Shown: one piece after another, positions 20,286 to 30,076 of the stretch
How positions within the stretch are numbered: position 1 is the stretch's first letter
Layout of the letters: the number at the start of each line of letters is the position of its first letter
From: Psychrobacter frigidicola
GTDB taxonomy: Bacteria > Pseudomonadota > Gammaproteobacteria > Pseudomonadales > Moraxellaceae
Reading direction: 5' to 3'
NCBI RefSeq assembly: GCF_007997305.1
Contig: NZ_VORZ01000001.1
Location: 1,178,001 to 1,242,000 of the forward strand
DNA: 64,000 nt
Program-made: the position numbers and the translations under genes
The notes under the pieces: generated by a model
Told to the model about the DNA's origin: nothing
The model's input: the letters and a program-made list of their open reading frames with translations, nothing else
The model's database searches: none

Positions 20286-20313
20286 TAAATCGCTAAAGAT
20301 TCATTCTAAAGCA

Positions 20314-21420
20314 CTACTGTTTATTGCCGCGTGCAGAACCTAAGTATAGTACGCGGCTATCCGTTTGACCTTCTGCTGTTTCTTCCGCTACACCATTAAC
20401 CAGATATTGCGCAAAATCTGCTGCCAGCCATAGGTTACCTTTATAAACACTTTTGGCATCTTGCCGAATGTGTCCCATATTTGGTGTGTTACTTTGTGGA
20501 TTATCAAAGCTTTGATAACGGGCGCTAAAGTGAGTCAAGATTAAATTCTTAACGCCAATCTCTTGCGCAAACCTACCGACTTGTTGTGCGCTACTATGCA
20601 TCGGATCAAAGTCCGGATTTTTAGCTTGGATTTTGGATAATACCTCAGCAGTATAAGTCGCTTCATGAACTAACAAATCAGCCTCTTTGACGGCATCTGC
20701 AAGCAAACTTGGCGTGTCATTGTCTCCAGCGATAATTACTCGGGTGCACAGTTCCTCACTATTGACATAATTCGCTGAGCGCAATTGCTGCCCGCTTTCT
20801 ATATAGACATCCTTACCTTGTTGTAGCTTGCCCCATAACGCACTTGCAGGGATACCTTCTGCTACTAGTTTATCGGTGTTCAAGGTACGACGACTGATAG
20901 TCTGAGTGATACCAAAGCCATAAGATGGTACACGATGCGATAGCGGCGTAATGTCAATGGTAAGTTGTTGCTGCGTATCTAGAGTAATTGCGACCTTACC
21001 CGCTTGCTGAAACAATATATCCTCAATCGCCATAAAATGAACAGCAAATGGAAAATATAGTTCAGTGGTTAAAGTCACTGCATCCAGAAGTTTTGCAATT
21101 GCCTTTGGAGCAATAAGTGTTAGTGGTTCACGTCGTCCTGACATAGCCGCACTGGCTAATAAGCCTGGTAGTCCATAACAATGATCGCCATGTACGTGGG
21201 TAATGCAAATCGCTGTCAATTGATGCAGGGACAATTTGGTATGTAAAAGCTGCTGCTGAGTACCTTCGCCGCAATCAATCAGCAACCACGGGCGCGATTT
21301 GCGACTGTTTTGTTTAGACCCTGACGAATATGGATTAAGGCATTCAATTGCAAGCGCAGTTACATTACGTTGCTTGGTAGGCACCCCCGCCGATGTTCCT
21401 AAAAAAGTCAGTTGTAGCAT
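20314..21420 (-). CDS. rnz: ribonuclease Z
   Basis: RNase Z trims the 3' end of tRNA precursors that lack an encoded CCA; in bacteria with CCA-encoding tRNA genes, as seen here, it may have wider RNA roles. The metallo-beta-lactamase motif THVHGDHCYGLPGLL holds the zinc ligands; further ligands are in AGDNDTPSLLADAV, VHEATY and LTHFSARY. The N-terminus LTFLGTSAGVPTKQRNVTA and LLIDCGEGTQQQLLH are diagnostic for the family. It has 368 residues against about 305 in E. coli RNase BN, owing mainly to a Ser/Lys-rich insert near residue 35 and a longer C-terminus. Confidence 0.93.
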   Translation of the reverse strand: MLQLTFLGTSAGVPTKQRNVTALAIECLNPYSSGSKQNSRKSRPWLLIDCGEGTQQQLLHTKLSLHQLTAICITHVHGDHCYGLPGLLASAAMSGRREPLTLIAPKAIAKLLDAVTLTTELYFPFAVHFMAIEDILFQQAGKVAITLDTQQQLTIDITPLSHRVPSYGFGITQTISRRTLNTDKLVAEGIPASALWGKLQQGKDVYIESGQQLRSANYVNSEELCTRVIIAGDNDTPSLLADAVKEADLLVHEATYTAEVLSKIQAKNPDFDPMHSSAQQVGRFAQEIGVKNLILTHFSARYQSFDNPQSNTPNMGHIRQDAKSVYKGNLWLAADFAQYLVNGVAEETAEGQTDSRVLYLGSARGNKQ

Positions 21421-21460
21421 AGTTTGTTATTCATCTTAGACATAAATAAGGGCACTCCAT

Positions 21461-21697
21461 CTACGATAATTTGCATAATAGAGTTTTTCCACCTTCAACG
21501 ATTTGTCCGCCGCTGGCAAAGCATTGATTGACCATACTCGATTCATGTGACTTCCAGCCCCCATAAAAGCTCGCAACACATAATAAAGCAACCAATATCT
21601 TTTGTGACCATGCTTTGATAGAAACTTGTTGCTGATTAATTTCTTGCGCTACCAAAGGGCCAGTAGCTTTAGCGCCAAGCTTATTAGGTTCTGTCAT
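21461..21697 (-). CDS. small single-pass membrane protein of unknown function
   Basis: The 78-residue product has a charged N-terminus, one membrane segment (ILVALLCVASFYGGW, about residues 34-48) and a short tail with two cysteines (MVNQCFAS and LLCKLS) that would face the periplasm. I do not recognise a family. It begins 40 bases before the start of rnz in the same direction and could be cotranscribed with it. Coding potential is supported by the compact domain order rather than by a known motif. Confidence 0.6.
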   Translation of the reverse strand: MTEPNKLGAKATGPLVAQEINQQQVSIKAWSQKILVALLCVASFYGGWKSHESSMVNQCFASGGQIVEGGKTLLCKLS

Positions 21698-21772
21698 TGC
21701 CTTACCTTTTATATTATAAGTAATCTTTTATACATATTGTTTTATGCGTAATGAGTTATAAGATATCCTATC

Positions 21773-21808
21773 AAAAATAGCCAATGTTACTTAACATTAG
21801 CCATTTTT
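21773..21808 (-). terminator. minus-strand terminator after the GST gene
   Basis: AAAAATAGCCAATGTT and AACATTAGCCATTTTT flank a four-base loop. The two imperfect positions are A/C clashes on the plus strand but G-U wobbles on the minus strand, so the stem is complete only in RNA made from the GST side. It ends in TTTTT and lies 40 bases after the stop. Confidence 0.8.
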
Positions 21809-21847
21809 ATTGCATATAAAACTTTAGGTTAACTATCAATATCTCTA

Positions 21848-22516
21848 TTAAAACTGGATACGTCCACCTTTATGTTCCGCACGTTTGAAAGCGTCCCGTT
21901 CCTGACAGCGTTTCAGCCAATTTAATAAATTAGCATATCTTGCCTTGTCTAATCCTTCGCCTGTATTGGCAGCGACCACTGCAAAATGCATTTGAATATC
22001 AACAGCGCTAAAAGCTTCGCCTGCGAACCAATGGTTGTCCTGTAACTGTTGCTCCATCATGGTCAGCATTTTCGCTAGATTGTCATTAATCATTGTGTTT
22101 TCGACTTGCTTACGAATGCCTTTACTAATAGGTTTTATCAGCATTGGCGATTTTTCGACAACTTTAGTGAATACCAAACGCATGACCAATAAAGGCATTA
22201 CTGATGCTTCGGCAAAATGCATCCAAAAGGTGTACGCATCCCACGCAGCATCATTATCATCAGCAGGCTTAAAGCGCTGTTCTGTATCATAATGCTTAAT
22301 GAGATATTCAATAATGAAACCAGATTCAACCAACGCCTGATTGTCCACTTCTAATATAGGCGCATGACCCAGTGGATGTATTTTCTTTAAGCTGTCAGGT
22401 GCTAAGTACGCTTTATTACGCTTATAAGAAGTCAGCTTATAATCTACTCCCAGCTCTTCTAATAGCCACAAAATACGGAACGAACGCGAGTTTTCTAAGT
22501 GATGCAAATGTAACAT
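21848..22516 (-). CDS. glutathione S-transferase family protein
   Basis: The 222-residue cytosolic protein has the N-terminal thioredoxin-like domain (SRSFRILWLLEELGVDYKL, then GHAPILEVDNQALVESGFII with the Glu-Ser that binds the glutathione gamma-glutamate) and an all-helical C-terminal domain. Substrate and class cannot be assigned; the Ser in NSRSFR is a candidate catalytic residue. It is a single-gene unit with its own terminator. Confidence 0.92.
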   Translation of the reverse strand: MLHLHHLENSRSFRILWLLEELGVDYKLTSYKRNKAYLAPDSLKKIHPLGHAPILEVDNQALVESGFIIEYLIKHYDTEQRFKPADDNDAAWDAYTFWMHFAEASVMPLLVMRLVFTKVVEKSPMLIKPISKGIRKQVENTMINDNLAKMLTMMEQQLQDNHWFAGEAFSAVDIQMHFAVVAANTGEGLDKARYANLLNWLKRCQERDAFKRAEHKGGRIQF

Positions 22517-22718
22517 AGGTTATCCTAATAATAAGTTATCATAAACGAGGTAAAAAGGCACTATTGTTAGTAATCATAGCGCACTTAACTCACCTTGAAC
22601 ACAGCACGCGCGCGCAACGGTTACGAAAAACAATGCCTGTCTGGTCAATCTTAATCCAGTCAAATTTTAATTAAATTTTCTTAATATCAATATAAATAGA
22701 CCATCCCACAAAAGCGTT

Positions 22719-23789
22719 TTACTTAGAATGTAGTCGGTCAATTTTACGATTCATTTTATCTATTTTCTGTTGATAGCGTCTGATTCTACGAAAGCGATGC
22801 GCCAACAGTACCCCCTTAATACGCCGATTTTTTATACGGCGGCGTGGTGGAAAACTGTTAATTTGCAAATCATCATAGGCTTGTAGACGGTCGTCGCGCC
22901 TGCGAGCTATATAACTCAGCGCGCTGTCTAAAATCATAATTAATAACGCGGCAAATATCAGACCGTACATTAACAATGAGCCTGCCTCTTCGACATTTTG
23001 GTTCAAAATAGTAATTGAAAAAATGAATAGGAATACGGGTTCTAGATAGCACAATGTACCAAATAATGACACGGGCAATTTACTACTAGCAACCATTGTC
23101 AGCGACATCGCGGCCGTACTGACAATGCCTAGTAGCGGTAATAAATACCAAAGTTTACTCGCATGTAATGCCATGTTAAAGCCGCCACTATTATAAAGCA
23201 TCACCAAAACAACCGGTAACAATAGCACCAAATCTGACAATAAACCTGTGATAGGGGGTACAGCCAATTTGCGCCGCAGCAGATAATAAGGGGGATAACC
23301 CAAACATACAAATAAAGTTGCCCACGATATCGACCCATATTGAAAAACATCGTAGCCAATACCGATGGCCGCGCACATAGTGGCAACCCACTGCAAAACA
23401 CTCATCTCTTCACTATAAAAAAAGCGGCCGACCAGTATCATCACTAATGGATATAAAAAGTACCCTAAGGTCACATCAAGCCCTAAACTGTTAACGGGGC
23501 CCCACATGAATAGCCAAATTTGTCCACCCAAAATCGGTGTTGGTAATATAAATAGCAGCCATTCTTTTGGTGTTTTTAACGTTTTGAGATAATCGAAAGT
23601 GTGCTGCCATTGTTTTAAGATACTTATCAACAAAACAATGCTAATCAGCATCATGACTATTCGCCACGCCGCTACTTGCGTACCTGATAAGGGTTGTAAG
23701 AACAGGCCGAATAAGAACAGTAACGAAAATAAAAAATTCGCTATCACCGCAGCAGCAGTTCCCTGCACCGTTTGATTGCCAGTCGACAT
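22719..23789 (-). CDS. RarD-like EamA/DMT-superfamily permease with basic C-terminal tail
   Basis: Ten hydrophobic segments in two EamA halves run through about residue 295, beginning AAAVIANFLFSLLFLFGLFL and FLQPLSGTQVAAWRI, which resembles the RarD subgroup. The substrate of RarD is not settled. The 356-residue protein is about 60 longer than usual because of a strongly basic cytoplasmic tail with clusters such as RRRIKNRRIKG and HRFRRIRRYQQK, followed by a short coiled-coil-like end. Terminators lie on either side; it forms a unit of its own. Confidence 0.85.
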   Translation of the reverse strand: MSTGNQTVQGTAAAVIANFLFSLLFLFGLFLQPLSGTQVAAWRIVMMLISIVLLISILKQWQHTFDYLKTLKTPKEWLLFILPTPILGGQIWLFMWGPVNSLGLDVTLGYFLYPLVMILVGRFFYSEEMSVLQWVATMCAAIGIGYDVFQYGSISWATLFVCLGYPPYYLLRRKLAVPPITGLLSDLVLLLPVVLVMLYNSGGFNMALHASKLWYLLPLLGIVSTAAMSLTMVASSKLPVSLFGTLCYLEPVFLFIFSITILNQNVEEAGSLLMYGLIFAALLIMILDSALSYIARRRDDRLQAYDDLQINSFPPRRRIKNRRIKGVLLAHRFRRIRRYQQKIDKMNRKIDRLHSK

Positions 23790-23866
23790 AACAATAGCCT
23801 TTAAAAAATAGTTTAGAAAAACAGACTTTAAAATAATTTCTTTACTAGTAATTTATAAGAAAAAAC

Positions 23867-23899
23867 AAAAGCCTCAGACGATGACGTCGGAGGCTTTTT
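23867..23899 (-). terminator. intrinsic terminator after gyrA
   Basis: AAAAGCCTCAGACG and CGTCGGAGGCTTTT flank ATGA. On the minus strand the stem ends in TTTTGTTTTTTC. It lies about 120 bases after the gyrA stop. Confidence 0.88.
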
Positions 23900-24017
23900 A
23901 TTAAAACGCTGAAATAATATTAAGACAAATTATAGTAAATTATCTTCTTTAAATGGCTCAAAACATGGCCTGATAGACAGCTATCTGTCCTGTCTATCAG
24001 GCCATCAATTTAAATAC

Positions 24018-26774
24018 TTATTCCGTATCGTCGCCTAATGCCTCGTCATCTAAACTATAGTCATTGGCAATATCAATAGTTTCAGAGATGTCAGACATAT
24101 CGGTGCTACCAGTCGCTGCATCGATATCTATTTGTGCCTGACCATCTACCTCAAACGTGCCGTCCTCTCTCAATGCATCGATTAGAGCATTATCGTCTTC
24201 GTCATGCTCAACTCGCGCCATAGCAACGAGCTTTTCATCTTTTGACAGACGAATTAGGGTAACGCCTTGGGTATTACGACCTGCACTAGCGACGTGCTCA
24301 ACGGGCGTGCGTACCAATGTACCTTTATCAGATATTAGGATAATATCATCTTCAGGCTCAACTTTAGTCGCTCGTACTAAAGCGCCATTACGCTCGCTGG
24401 TTTTGATGGCAATCACACCGCCACCGCCACGATGTTGGGTATTAAACTCGTTGATAAAGGTACGTTTGCCAAAGCCATTTTCACAAGCAATGAGGATTTC
24501 GCTAACATTCTCTTTGATAACGACCAACGACTTGATAGAATCGCCTTCAGCCAAGCGCATACCGCGCACGCCTTTGGCGGTACGACCCATTGAGCGGGCA
24601 TCGTTTTCATCAAAGCGAATGGCTTTACCACTCGATGCAAACAGCATGACATCTTGCGTGCCATCGGTAATACGGGCACTAACTAACTTGTCGCCCTCTT
24701 CCAAACCAACCGCAATAAGACCGTTAGAACGGATAGTTGCAAACTGCTCAAGCTCAACCCGTTTAACAGTACCGTTGGCAGTAGCGAAGAATACAAAATG
24801 ACCCGTCACCTCGTCTTTAGTTTGCGGAATTGGTAAAATAGTCGTGACTGATTCATCACCGGTAAGTCCGATCAGGTTCACTAATGGACGACCACGTGCA
24901 CCGCGACTGGCTATCGGCACTTCAAAACCGCGTAAGCTAAACACACGACCGGTATCCGTGAAGCACAGTACCGTTGCATGCGTTGATGTCACAACCAAAT
25001 GATCAATCACATCATCTTCTTTCATAGCGGTGGCAGACTTGCCTTTACCGCCACGCTTTTGTGCGACATAATCGTCGATTGGTTGGGTTTTGGCATAGCC
25101 GGTACGCGAAACGGTCATGACTACCGTTTGTTCTGGAATTAAATCTTCGCGGCTAAAGTCAGTACGTGAATCAACAATTTCAGTACGACGTTCATCGCCG
25201 AAGTTTTCACGAATCTCAATCATCTCATTAGAGATAATCGTCATCAACTTATCAAAATCACCAAGAATAGATTCTAAATGAGCGATTTCACGTAATAAAT
25301 CTTGATATTCTTCTGTCAGTTTATCTTGCTCAAGACCCGTTAAACGATGTAATTGCATCTCTAAAATCGCGTTGACTTGATCGAGAGATAAACGATAACG
25401 CTGCTTAGCTTCATCATCATCTTTAATTAAGCCAAACGGTGCTTTTGGATCTTCGCCTTCAATGAAATCAGGACGTACGGATTGGCTACCTGCCGCTGTA
25501 AGCATTGCTTGTACGCTGCCTGAGCCCCACGTATTATTGAGCAGGTTTTCGCGGGCCATGGCGCGACTTGCAGACACTTTAATCTCTGCAATAATTTCAT
25601 CAATATTCGCCAATGCAACAGTCAAACCTTCGAGCAAATGACCACGAACGCGCGCTTTATTCAACTCATAAATAGTACGACGGGTCACGACTTCTTGACG
25701 ATGACGTACAAAAGCAGCAATCAGTTGACGCAAGGTCAATAATTTAGGTTGACCATTATCTAGCGCCACCATGTTAATACTGAAGCTAGACTCAAGTGGT
25801 GTTTGTAGAAACAGGTTATTGACGATAACTTCAGCGGTTTCACCGCGACGTAAATCGATAGCGATACGCATACCGTCTTTGTCAGACTCGTCGCGTATCT
25901 CACTAATACCTTCAATTTTCTTATCGCGAACCAATTCAGCAATACGCTCAATCATCTTAGCTTTGTTAGATTGATACGGTACTTCAGTGAACACAATACG
26001 CTCACGATCACGGTTAACACCCGTATCAGTCATTGGCTCAATATGATAACGACCACGAATATGCAGGCGACCTTTACCCGTACGATAAGCATCTTGGATA
26101 CCAGCGCGACCGTAGATAATACCGCCGGTCGGGAAGTCAGGACCTGAGATATACGTCATCAGCTCCTCACCAGAGATTTGAGGATTCTCAGCATAGGCTA
26201 AGCAAGCATTGATAACTTCGGTCAAGTTATGCGGTGCCATATTGGTTGCCATACCGACCGCAATACCAGTTGCCCCATTGACCAATAAGTTCGGAACACG
26301 TGCCGGCATGACGCTTGGCATGCGCTCAGAACCATCGTAGTTGTCTTCCCAATCGACGGTATCTTTATCCAAGTCCGCCAGCATTTGGTGAGTCAACTTG
26401 GTCATACGCACTTCGGTATAACGCATCGCCGCCGGTGGATCATCATCAATCGAACCAAAGTTCCCTTGACCATCGACCATTGGATAACGCAAGCTAAAGT
26501 CCTGCGCCATGCGCACAATCGCATCATACACTGCACTATCGCCATGGGGATGGTATTTACCAATGACGTCACCGACGACACGTGCCGACTTCTTATAAGC
26601 CTTATTATAATCATTCGACAACACGTGCATGGCATACATCACACGGCGGTGTACTGGCTTGAATCCATCACGCACATCGGGCAGCGCGCGCGAGACAATC
26701 ACGCTCATCGCGTAATCCAAATAGGATTGTTTTAATTCATCGACGATACCAATAGGACTGACCGATTCGCTCAT
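24018..26774 (-). CDS. gyrA: DNA gyrase subunit A
   Basis: GyrA is the breakage-reunion subunit of gyrase. The ATG at 26772-26774 (MSESVS) has GAAGGA six bases upstream; the two upstream starts lack one. The catalytic Tyr is residue 119 in MRYTEVRM. In the quinolone region [10 protein letters not shown], Ser80 and Asp84 correspond to E. coli Ser83 and Asp87, the sensitive-type residues. The C-terminal DNA-wrapping domain has the GyrA box QKRGGKG. The protein has 918 residues against 875 in E. coli, with the excess in an acidic tail ([14 protein letters not shown] to the end) and in short inserts. Confidence 0.98.
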   Translation of the reverse strand: MSESVSPIGIVDELKQSYLDYAMSVIVSRALPDVRDGFKPVHRRVMYAMHVLSNDYNKAYKKSARVVGDVIGKYHPHGDSAVYDAIVRMAQDFSLRYPMVDGQGNFGSIDDDPPAAMRYTEVRMTKLTHQMLADLDKDTVDWEDNYDGSERMPSVMPARVPNLLVNGATGIAVGMATNMAPHNLTEVINACLAYAENPQISGEELMTYISGPDFPTGGIIYGRAGIQDAYRTGKGRLHIRGRYHIEPMTDTGVNRDRERIVFTEVPYQSNKAKMIERIAELVRDKKIEGISEIRDESDKDGMRIAIDLRRGETAEVIVNNLFLQTPLESSFSINMVALDNGQPKLLTLRQLIAAFVRHRQEVVTRRTIYELNKARVRGHLLEGLTVALANIDEIIAEIKVSASRAMARENLLNNTWGSGSVQAMLTAAGSQSVRPDFIEGEDPKAPFGLIKDDDEAKQRYRLSLDQVNAILEMQLHRLTGLEQDKLTEEYQDLLREIAHLESILGDFDKLMTIISNEMIEIRENFGDERRTEIVDSRTDFSREDLIPEQTVVMTVSRTGYAKTQPIDDYVAQKRGGKGKSATAMKEDDVIDHLVVTSTHATVLCFTDTGRVFSLRGFEVPIASRGARGRPLVNLIGLTGDESVTTILPIPQTKDEVTGHFVFFATANGTVKRVELEQFATIRSNGLIAVGLEEGDKLVSARITDGTQDVMLFASSGKAIRFDENDARSMGRTAKGVRGMRLAEGDSIKSLVVIKENVSEILIACENGFGKRTFINEFNTQHRGGGGVIAIKTSERNGALVRATKVEPEDDIILISDKGTLVRTPVEHVASAGRNTQGVTLIRLSKDEKLVAMARVEHDEDDNALIDALREDGTFEVDGQAQIDIDAATGSTDMSDISETIDIANDYSLDDEALGDDTE

Positions 26775-27337
26775 ATACATTCCTTCACTCACATTCACTC
26801 TCTAGAGGTTGCACTTTTACTGACGTTGATCATCAGCAGCTTTGATGGAGAGTTAAATAAGGTCGTTGTTGAAAACAACGGTCTGAGACACCGTTGACTT
26901 GTCAACTTTAAACCATAAAAAAAGCCATACAAATAGCGCAAAGGTAGAGAGAAATGGCGATAGTTTTAATGTTGAATAAAAGAAGCTATTTTAGCACAAA
27001 TTTGCCCATCTAGGGGCTTTTGCACGTTATTAACAGTAGAGAAACCATGAGGTTTACGACTGGTATACGGTATAAAAATGTCCGTTTTGTTCTAATAACT
27101 TCCACATTGTGAATGATCGATTAGAAACCGCTTGCTGGAGTTTTTTTAGTAATAAGATAAAAGGGTTTTAGATATTTTTATAAGTATAGGGTAGATAAAA
27201 TATTTCTATTCGCTACACTAAGCAATGTTTAAAATAGGCATTTAGTATGTGCCATTATATTATCACCCTTTAAAACATAGCTCTTTAATATTCAGACACT
27301 TACTATACAGCTACTTAATATATAGGCACTTCTTCTT
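26775..27337. other. intergenic region upstream of gyrA
   Basis: The gap holds the gyrA ribosome site and 5' leader. A perfect short hairpin CGTTGTT-GAA-AACAACG lies at 26864-26880 in the leader. Promoters for gyrA and the divergent small gene must lie here, but no -35/-10 pair is clear enough to report. No frame longer than about 21 codons looks like a gene. Confidence 0.5.
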
Positions 27338-27613
27338 ATGGACATCGTTTTATCTATCATCTGGATTTTAGCAATGGTGCTTTACAGTTTTTCTAGCGAT
27401 TATGCTGTCCAATTTCCCAATCATAACTATAGCGCCTTGCCCTTTGTACGTTGGGGCTCATTACTGATTGCCATGGGACTATCTGCCTATTTAGCTCAAG
27501 CGTATCAGGCTAATTTGCAAGGCACGGGTATTTGGGTGTTTATAGTCGTCGTATTTGTGATTATTACCTTGTCCAAGCTGATTTTTAAATGGGTTATCAA
27601 TCGGCGACGTTAA
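27338..27613 (+). CDS. small membrane protein of unknown function
   Basis: The 91-residue product has three hydrophobic segments (VLSIIWILAMVLYSF; WGSLLIAMGLSAYLA; IWVFIVVVFVIITLSKLIF) and ends in a basic cluster VINRRR, which would lie in the cytoplasm. I do not recognise the family. It precedes cmoM by 53 bases in the same direction and may be cotranscribed. Confidence 0.65.
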   Translation: MDIVLSIIWILAMVLYSFSSDYAVQFPNHNYSALPFVRWGSLLIAMGLSAYLAQAYQANLQGTGIWVFIVVVFVIITLSKLIFKWVINRRR

Positions 27614-27666
27614 TGCCATACTACTTAGACAACCTCATTACTTTTACTTTAATAAAGACAGCGTAA

Positions 27667-28542
27667 ATGCTTATGCAAACTGACAATGATAATAAAGACA
27701 ACCAAGCACAAAAACTAATAGAAACTAAAGAGACACGTACTGACCGTAGCTTTGATGCTATTGCTGATCATTTTGAAAAAAAAGTCTATGGCGGCTTAAA
27801 AGGAGATATTCGATTAGCAGTATTACGGCGTGATATTTTCGAATATACTGAACAGATGACAGAGGCACTTGGCCGTCCGCTACGTATTTTGGATGTGGGT
27901 GCAGGATTGGCACAAATAGCAATTGAGCTGGCAGCGCGGGGACATGCAGTAGTAGTTAATGACATCTCAGCCAATATGTTGGATAAAGCAAAAGCAAGTG
28001 TAGAGGATGCTGATACTCTTGGTAATCTGACATGGTATGTTTGTCCGTATCAAGAACTTGCAGGTAGGTTGGCGGCTAACAATTCAGCTGATAGTACGGA
28101 AATTTTTGATTTAATACTGTGTCATGCGTTACTTGAATGGCTGGCAGAACCGGCAGATATTATGGACTTTTTTGACAGTCAGCTCACTGAAAATGGTGCG
28201 CTGTCACTGTGTTTTTATAACCCAGCAAGCTTTGATTATCGTAACCTGATTATGGGTAATTTTAATTTACTCGATAACACGAATTATAAAGCTGATAACA
28301 AAAAAAGCTTGACCCCGAATCATCCGGTCGCCAAGCAAGAAGTCGAGTCATGGTTACAACAGCATCATTATCAAACCGTACTCACTAGTGGTCTACGCGT
28401 ATTCCATGATTATGCGCCGCTCAAACGAGGCGGTCATAACGACCCTGAAGCTGTTATTCGGATGGAGTTACGCTACTCTCGGCAAGAACCTTATAAATGG
28501 TTAGGACGTTACTTGCACATATTGGCGACTCGTCAAATCTAA
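27667..28542 (+). CDS. cmoM: tRNA 5-carboxymethoxyuridine methyltransferase
   Basis: CmoM methylates cmo5U34 of certain tRNAs to mcmo5U using S-adenosylmethionine. The SAM motif ILDVGAGLAQIAIELA and the following VVNDISANMLDKAK are clear, and the segments KVYGGLKGDIRLAVLRRD, CHALLEWLAEP, FYNPASFDYRNLIMGNF, VRVFHDY-like LRVFHDYAPL and RYSRQEPYKWLGRYLH match CmoM position by position from memory. It has 291 residues, 261 in E. coli, the excess being a Lys/Asp-rich N-terminus. Substrates would include tRNA-Leu(TAG) and tRNA-Val(TAC) encoded in this window. Confidence 0.9.
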   Translation: MLMQTDNDNKDNQAQKLIETKETRTDRSFDAIADHFEKKVYGGLKGDIRLAVLRRDIFEYTEQMTEALGRPLRILDVGAGLAQIAIELAARGHAVVVNDISANMLDKAKASVEDADTLGNLTWYVCPYQELAGRLAANNSADSTEIFDLILCHALLEWLAEPADIMDFFDSQLTENGALSLCFYNPASFDYRNLIMGNFNLLDNTNYKADNKKSLTPNHPVAKQEVESWLQQHHYQTVLTSGLRVFHDYAPLKRGGHNDPEAVIRMELRYSRQEPYKWLGRYLHILATRQI

Positions 28543-28567
28543 TATAACTAAGCACTTTAATAACGGC

Positions 28568-29941
28568 TTATGACATATCGTATTCTGACCACGTGGTAGC
28601 GTTGACATTTTTTTCGTCGAAGACCACCACATGTTTTAGCATCGGTAGTATGCCAATACGCGAACCTACTTCATGGTTATGGTGGCTGGACACCAAGGCC
28701 AATACCGTCTGTCCGTCGTCTAATTGCAGGCGATATAGATAATTTGCCCCACGAAATACACGCCCAACCACCAACGCTGTCTGCGTACTGTCATCATCAT
28801 GAATGATGTCATCAGGGCGGACTAGCACCTTAATCAGTGTCCCATTGGGATAGTCATACTCGCAGTACTGCGGCTGCCCAGCCTCATCATAGCATTCCAT
28901 ACGCCGATAAATGTCACCAAGCGCGGTCTCAACATGCCCCGCTTCAATAATGCCATCAATCATCGCCCCTTCACCGACGAACTCAGCGACAAACGGACTG
29001 ACGGGCTCATGATATAACTCAGTTGGGGTTGCCCATTGTACCAGCTTGCCTTGATGCATGACGCCCACTTTATCTGCTAATGCAAAGGCTTCATTTTGGT
29101 CATGAGTCACTAAAATTGCTGTGGTATTGGTACGTTTAAGAATATCTCGTACGCTCATGGCAAGCGATTCACGCAATACCACATCGAGGTTAGAGAATGG
29201 CTCATCAAGTAGCAATAATTTAGGTTTTGGTGCTAAGGCGCGCGCGAGAGCCACCCGCTGCTGTTGACCACCTGAAAGCTCAGACGGGCGCTTATCCGCA
29301 TGTTCAGACAATTCAACCAGACTTAACATCTCGGCTACCCGCGCTTTTTTATCCGCTGCTGACCATTTATTCAAACCAAAGGCGATGTTTTTAGCAACGC
29401 TTAAATGCCCAAACAGCGCATAGTCCTGAAACACCATGCCCATACCACGTTTAGCCGGAGAAACCGCATAGGATTTGCGCTTAGTCTGCTCAGTCAAACA
29501 TTGCTCATTTAGACTAACAATACCAAAGCGTGTGGGTTCTAACCCTGCAATTGCTCGTAGGGCTGTAGTTTTTCCGCAGCCGCTATAGCCCAGAAAACAG
29601 CCAATTTCACCCTGTTGTAAAGTTAAGGACAGCCCATCCACCACCGTTGTATCGTCGTATCCTACAACCAAATCTTGCACACTAAAATAGGGTTTATCAG
29701 TAATTGCAGGATTGAAATATCCTGTATGGTTTTTATCTTGTTTAGAGGTCTTACTATCTTGAGCTTGCATGCTCTCCGCCTGCCAATTTTGTGCTTGGCC
29801 GTCTTGTAACCGCTTTTTTTGAGCATTCGGTGCTAATAATATTGACGCTGAAGACGCTTTTTTATTGCTAAGCCGAGCTTTGGTCTTGGCTGCCTTGGCG
29901 TCTGGGTGGTCGGTCGAGTCGTTCATAAAGTCAGTATACAT
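28568..29941 (-). CDS. fbpC: ferric iron ABC transporter ATP-binding protein
   Basis: This is the ATPase of a periplasmic-binding-protein iron importer, the last gene of fbpABC. The ABC domain starts near residue 84 and shows Walker A GYSGCGKTT (118-126), signature ELSGGQQQRVALARAL, Walker B LLLLDEPFSNLD and the switch His in LVTHDQNEA. A C-terminal regulatory domain follows to residue 457. An unusual hydrophilic extension of about 80 residues, rich in Lys, Gln, Ser and Asp, precedes the ABC domain; even the alternative ATG at 29926 retains most of it. The gap to fbpB is 135 bases. Confidence 0.9.
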   Translation of the reverse strand: MYTDFMNDSTDHPDAKAAKTKARLSNKKASSASILLAPNAQKKRLQDGQAQNWQAESMQAQDSKTSKQDKNHTGYFNPAITDKPYFSVQDLVVGYDDTTVVDGLSLTLQQGEIGCFLGYSGCGKTTALRAIAGLEPTRFGIVSLNEQCLTEQTKRKSYAVSPAKRGMGMVFQDYALFGHLSVAKNIAFGLNKWSAADKKARVAEMLSLVELSEHADKRPSELSGGQQQRVALARALAPKPKLLLLDEPFSNLDVVLRESLAMSVRDILKRTNTTAILVTHDQNEAFALADKVGVMHQGKLVQWATPTELYHEPVSPFVAEFVGEGAMIDGIIEAGHVETALGDIYRRMECYDEAGQPQYCEYDYPNGTLIKVLVRPDDIIHDDDSTQTALVVGRVFRGANYLYRLQLDDGQTVLALVSSHHNHEVGSRIGILPMLKHVVVFDEKNVNATTWSEYDMS

Positions 29942-30076
29942 AACAGTACCAGTAAGCGATTAATGAGTAGAACGATAAACATGAAGTAATGAATCTATTT
30001 TATTATCTGCCTAATGTAGGTTGAATAAGTGCTATAACATAGAGTTTCAATAGACATGATATTTTAGCAGATATGG

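Noticed and set aside
24157-24801. 214-codon open frame on the plus strand
   Set aside because: Antisense to the gyrA C-terminal domain, Ser/Arg-rich composition typical of a shadow frame.
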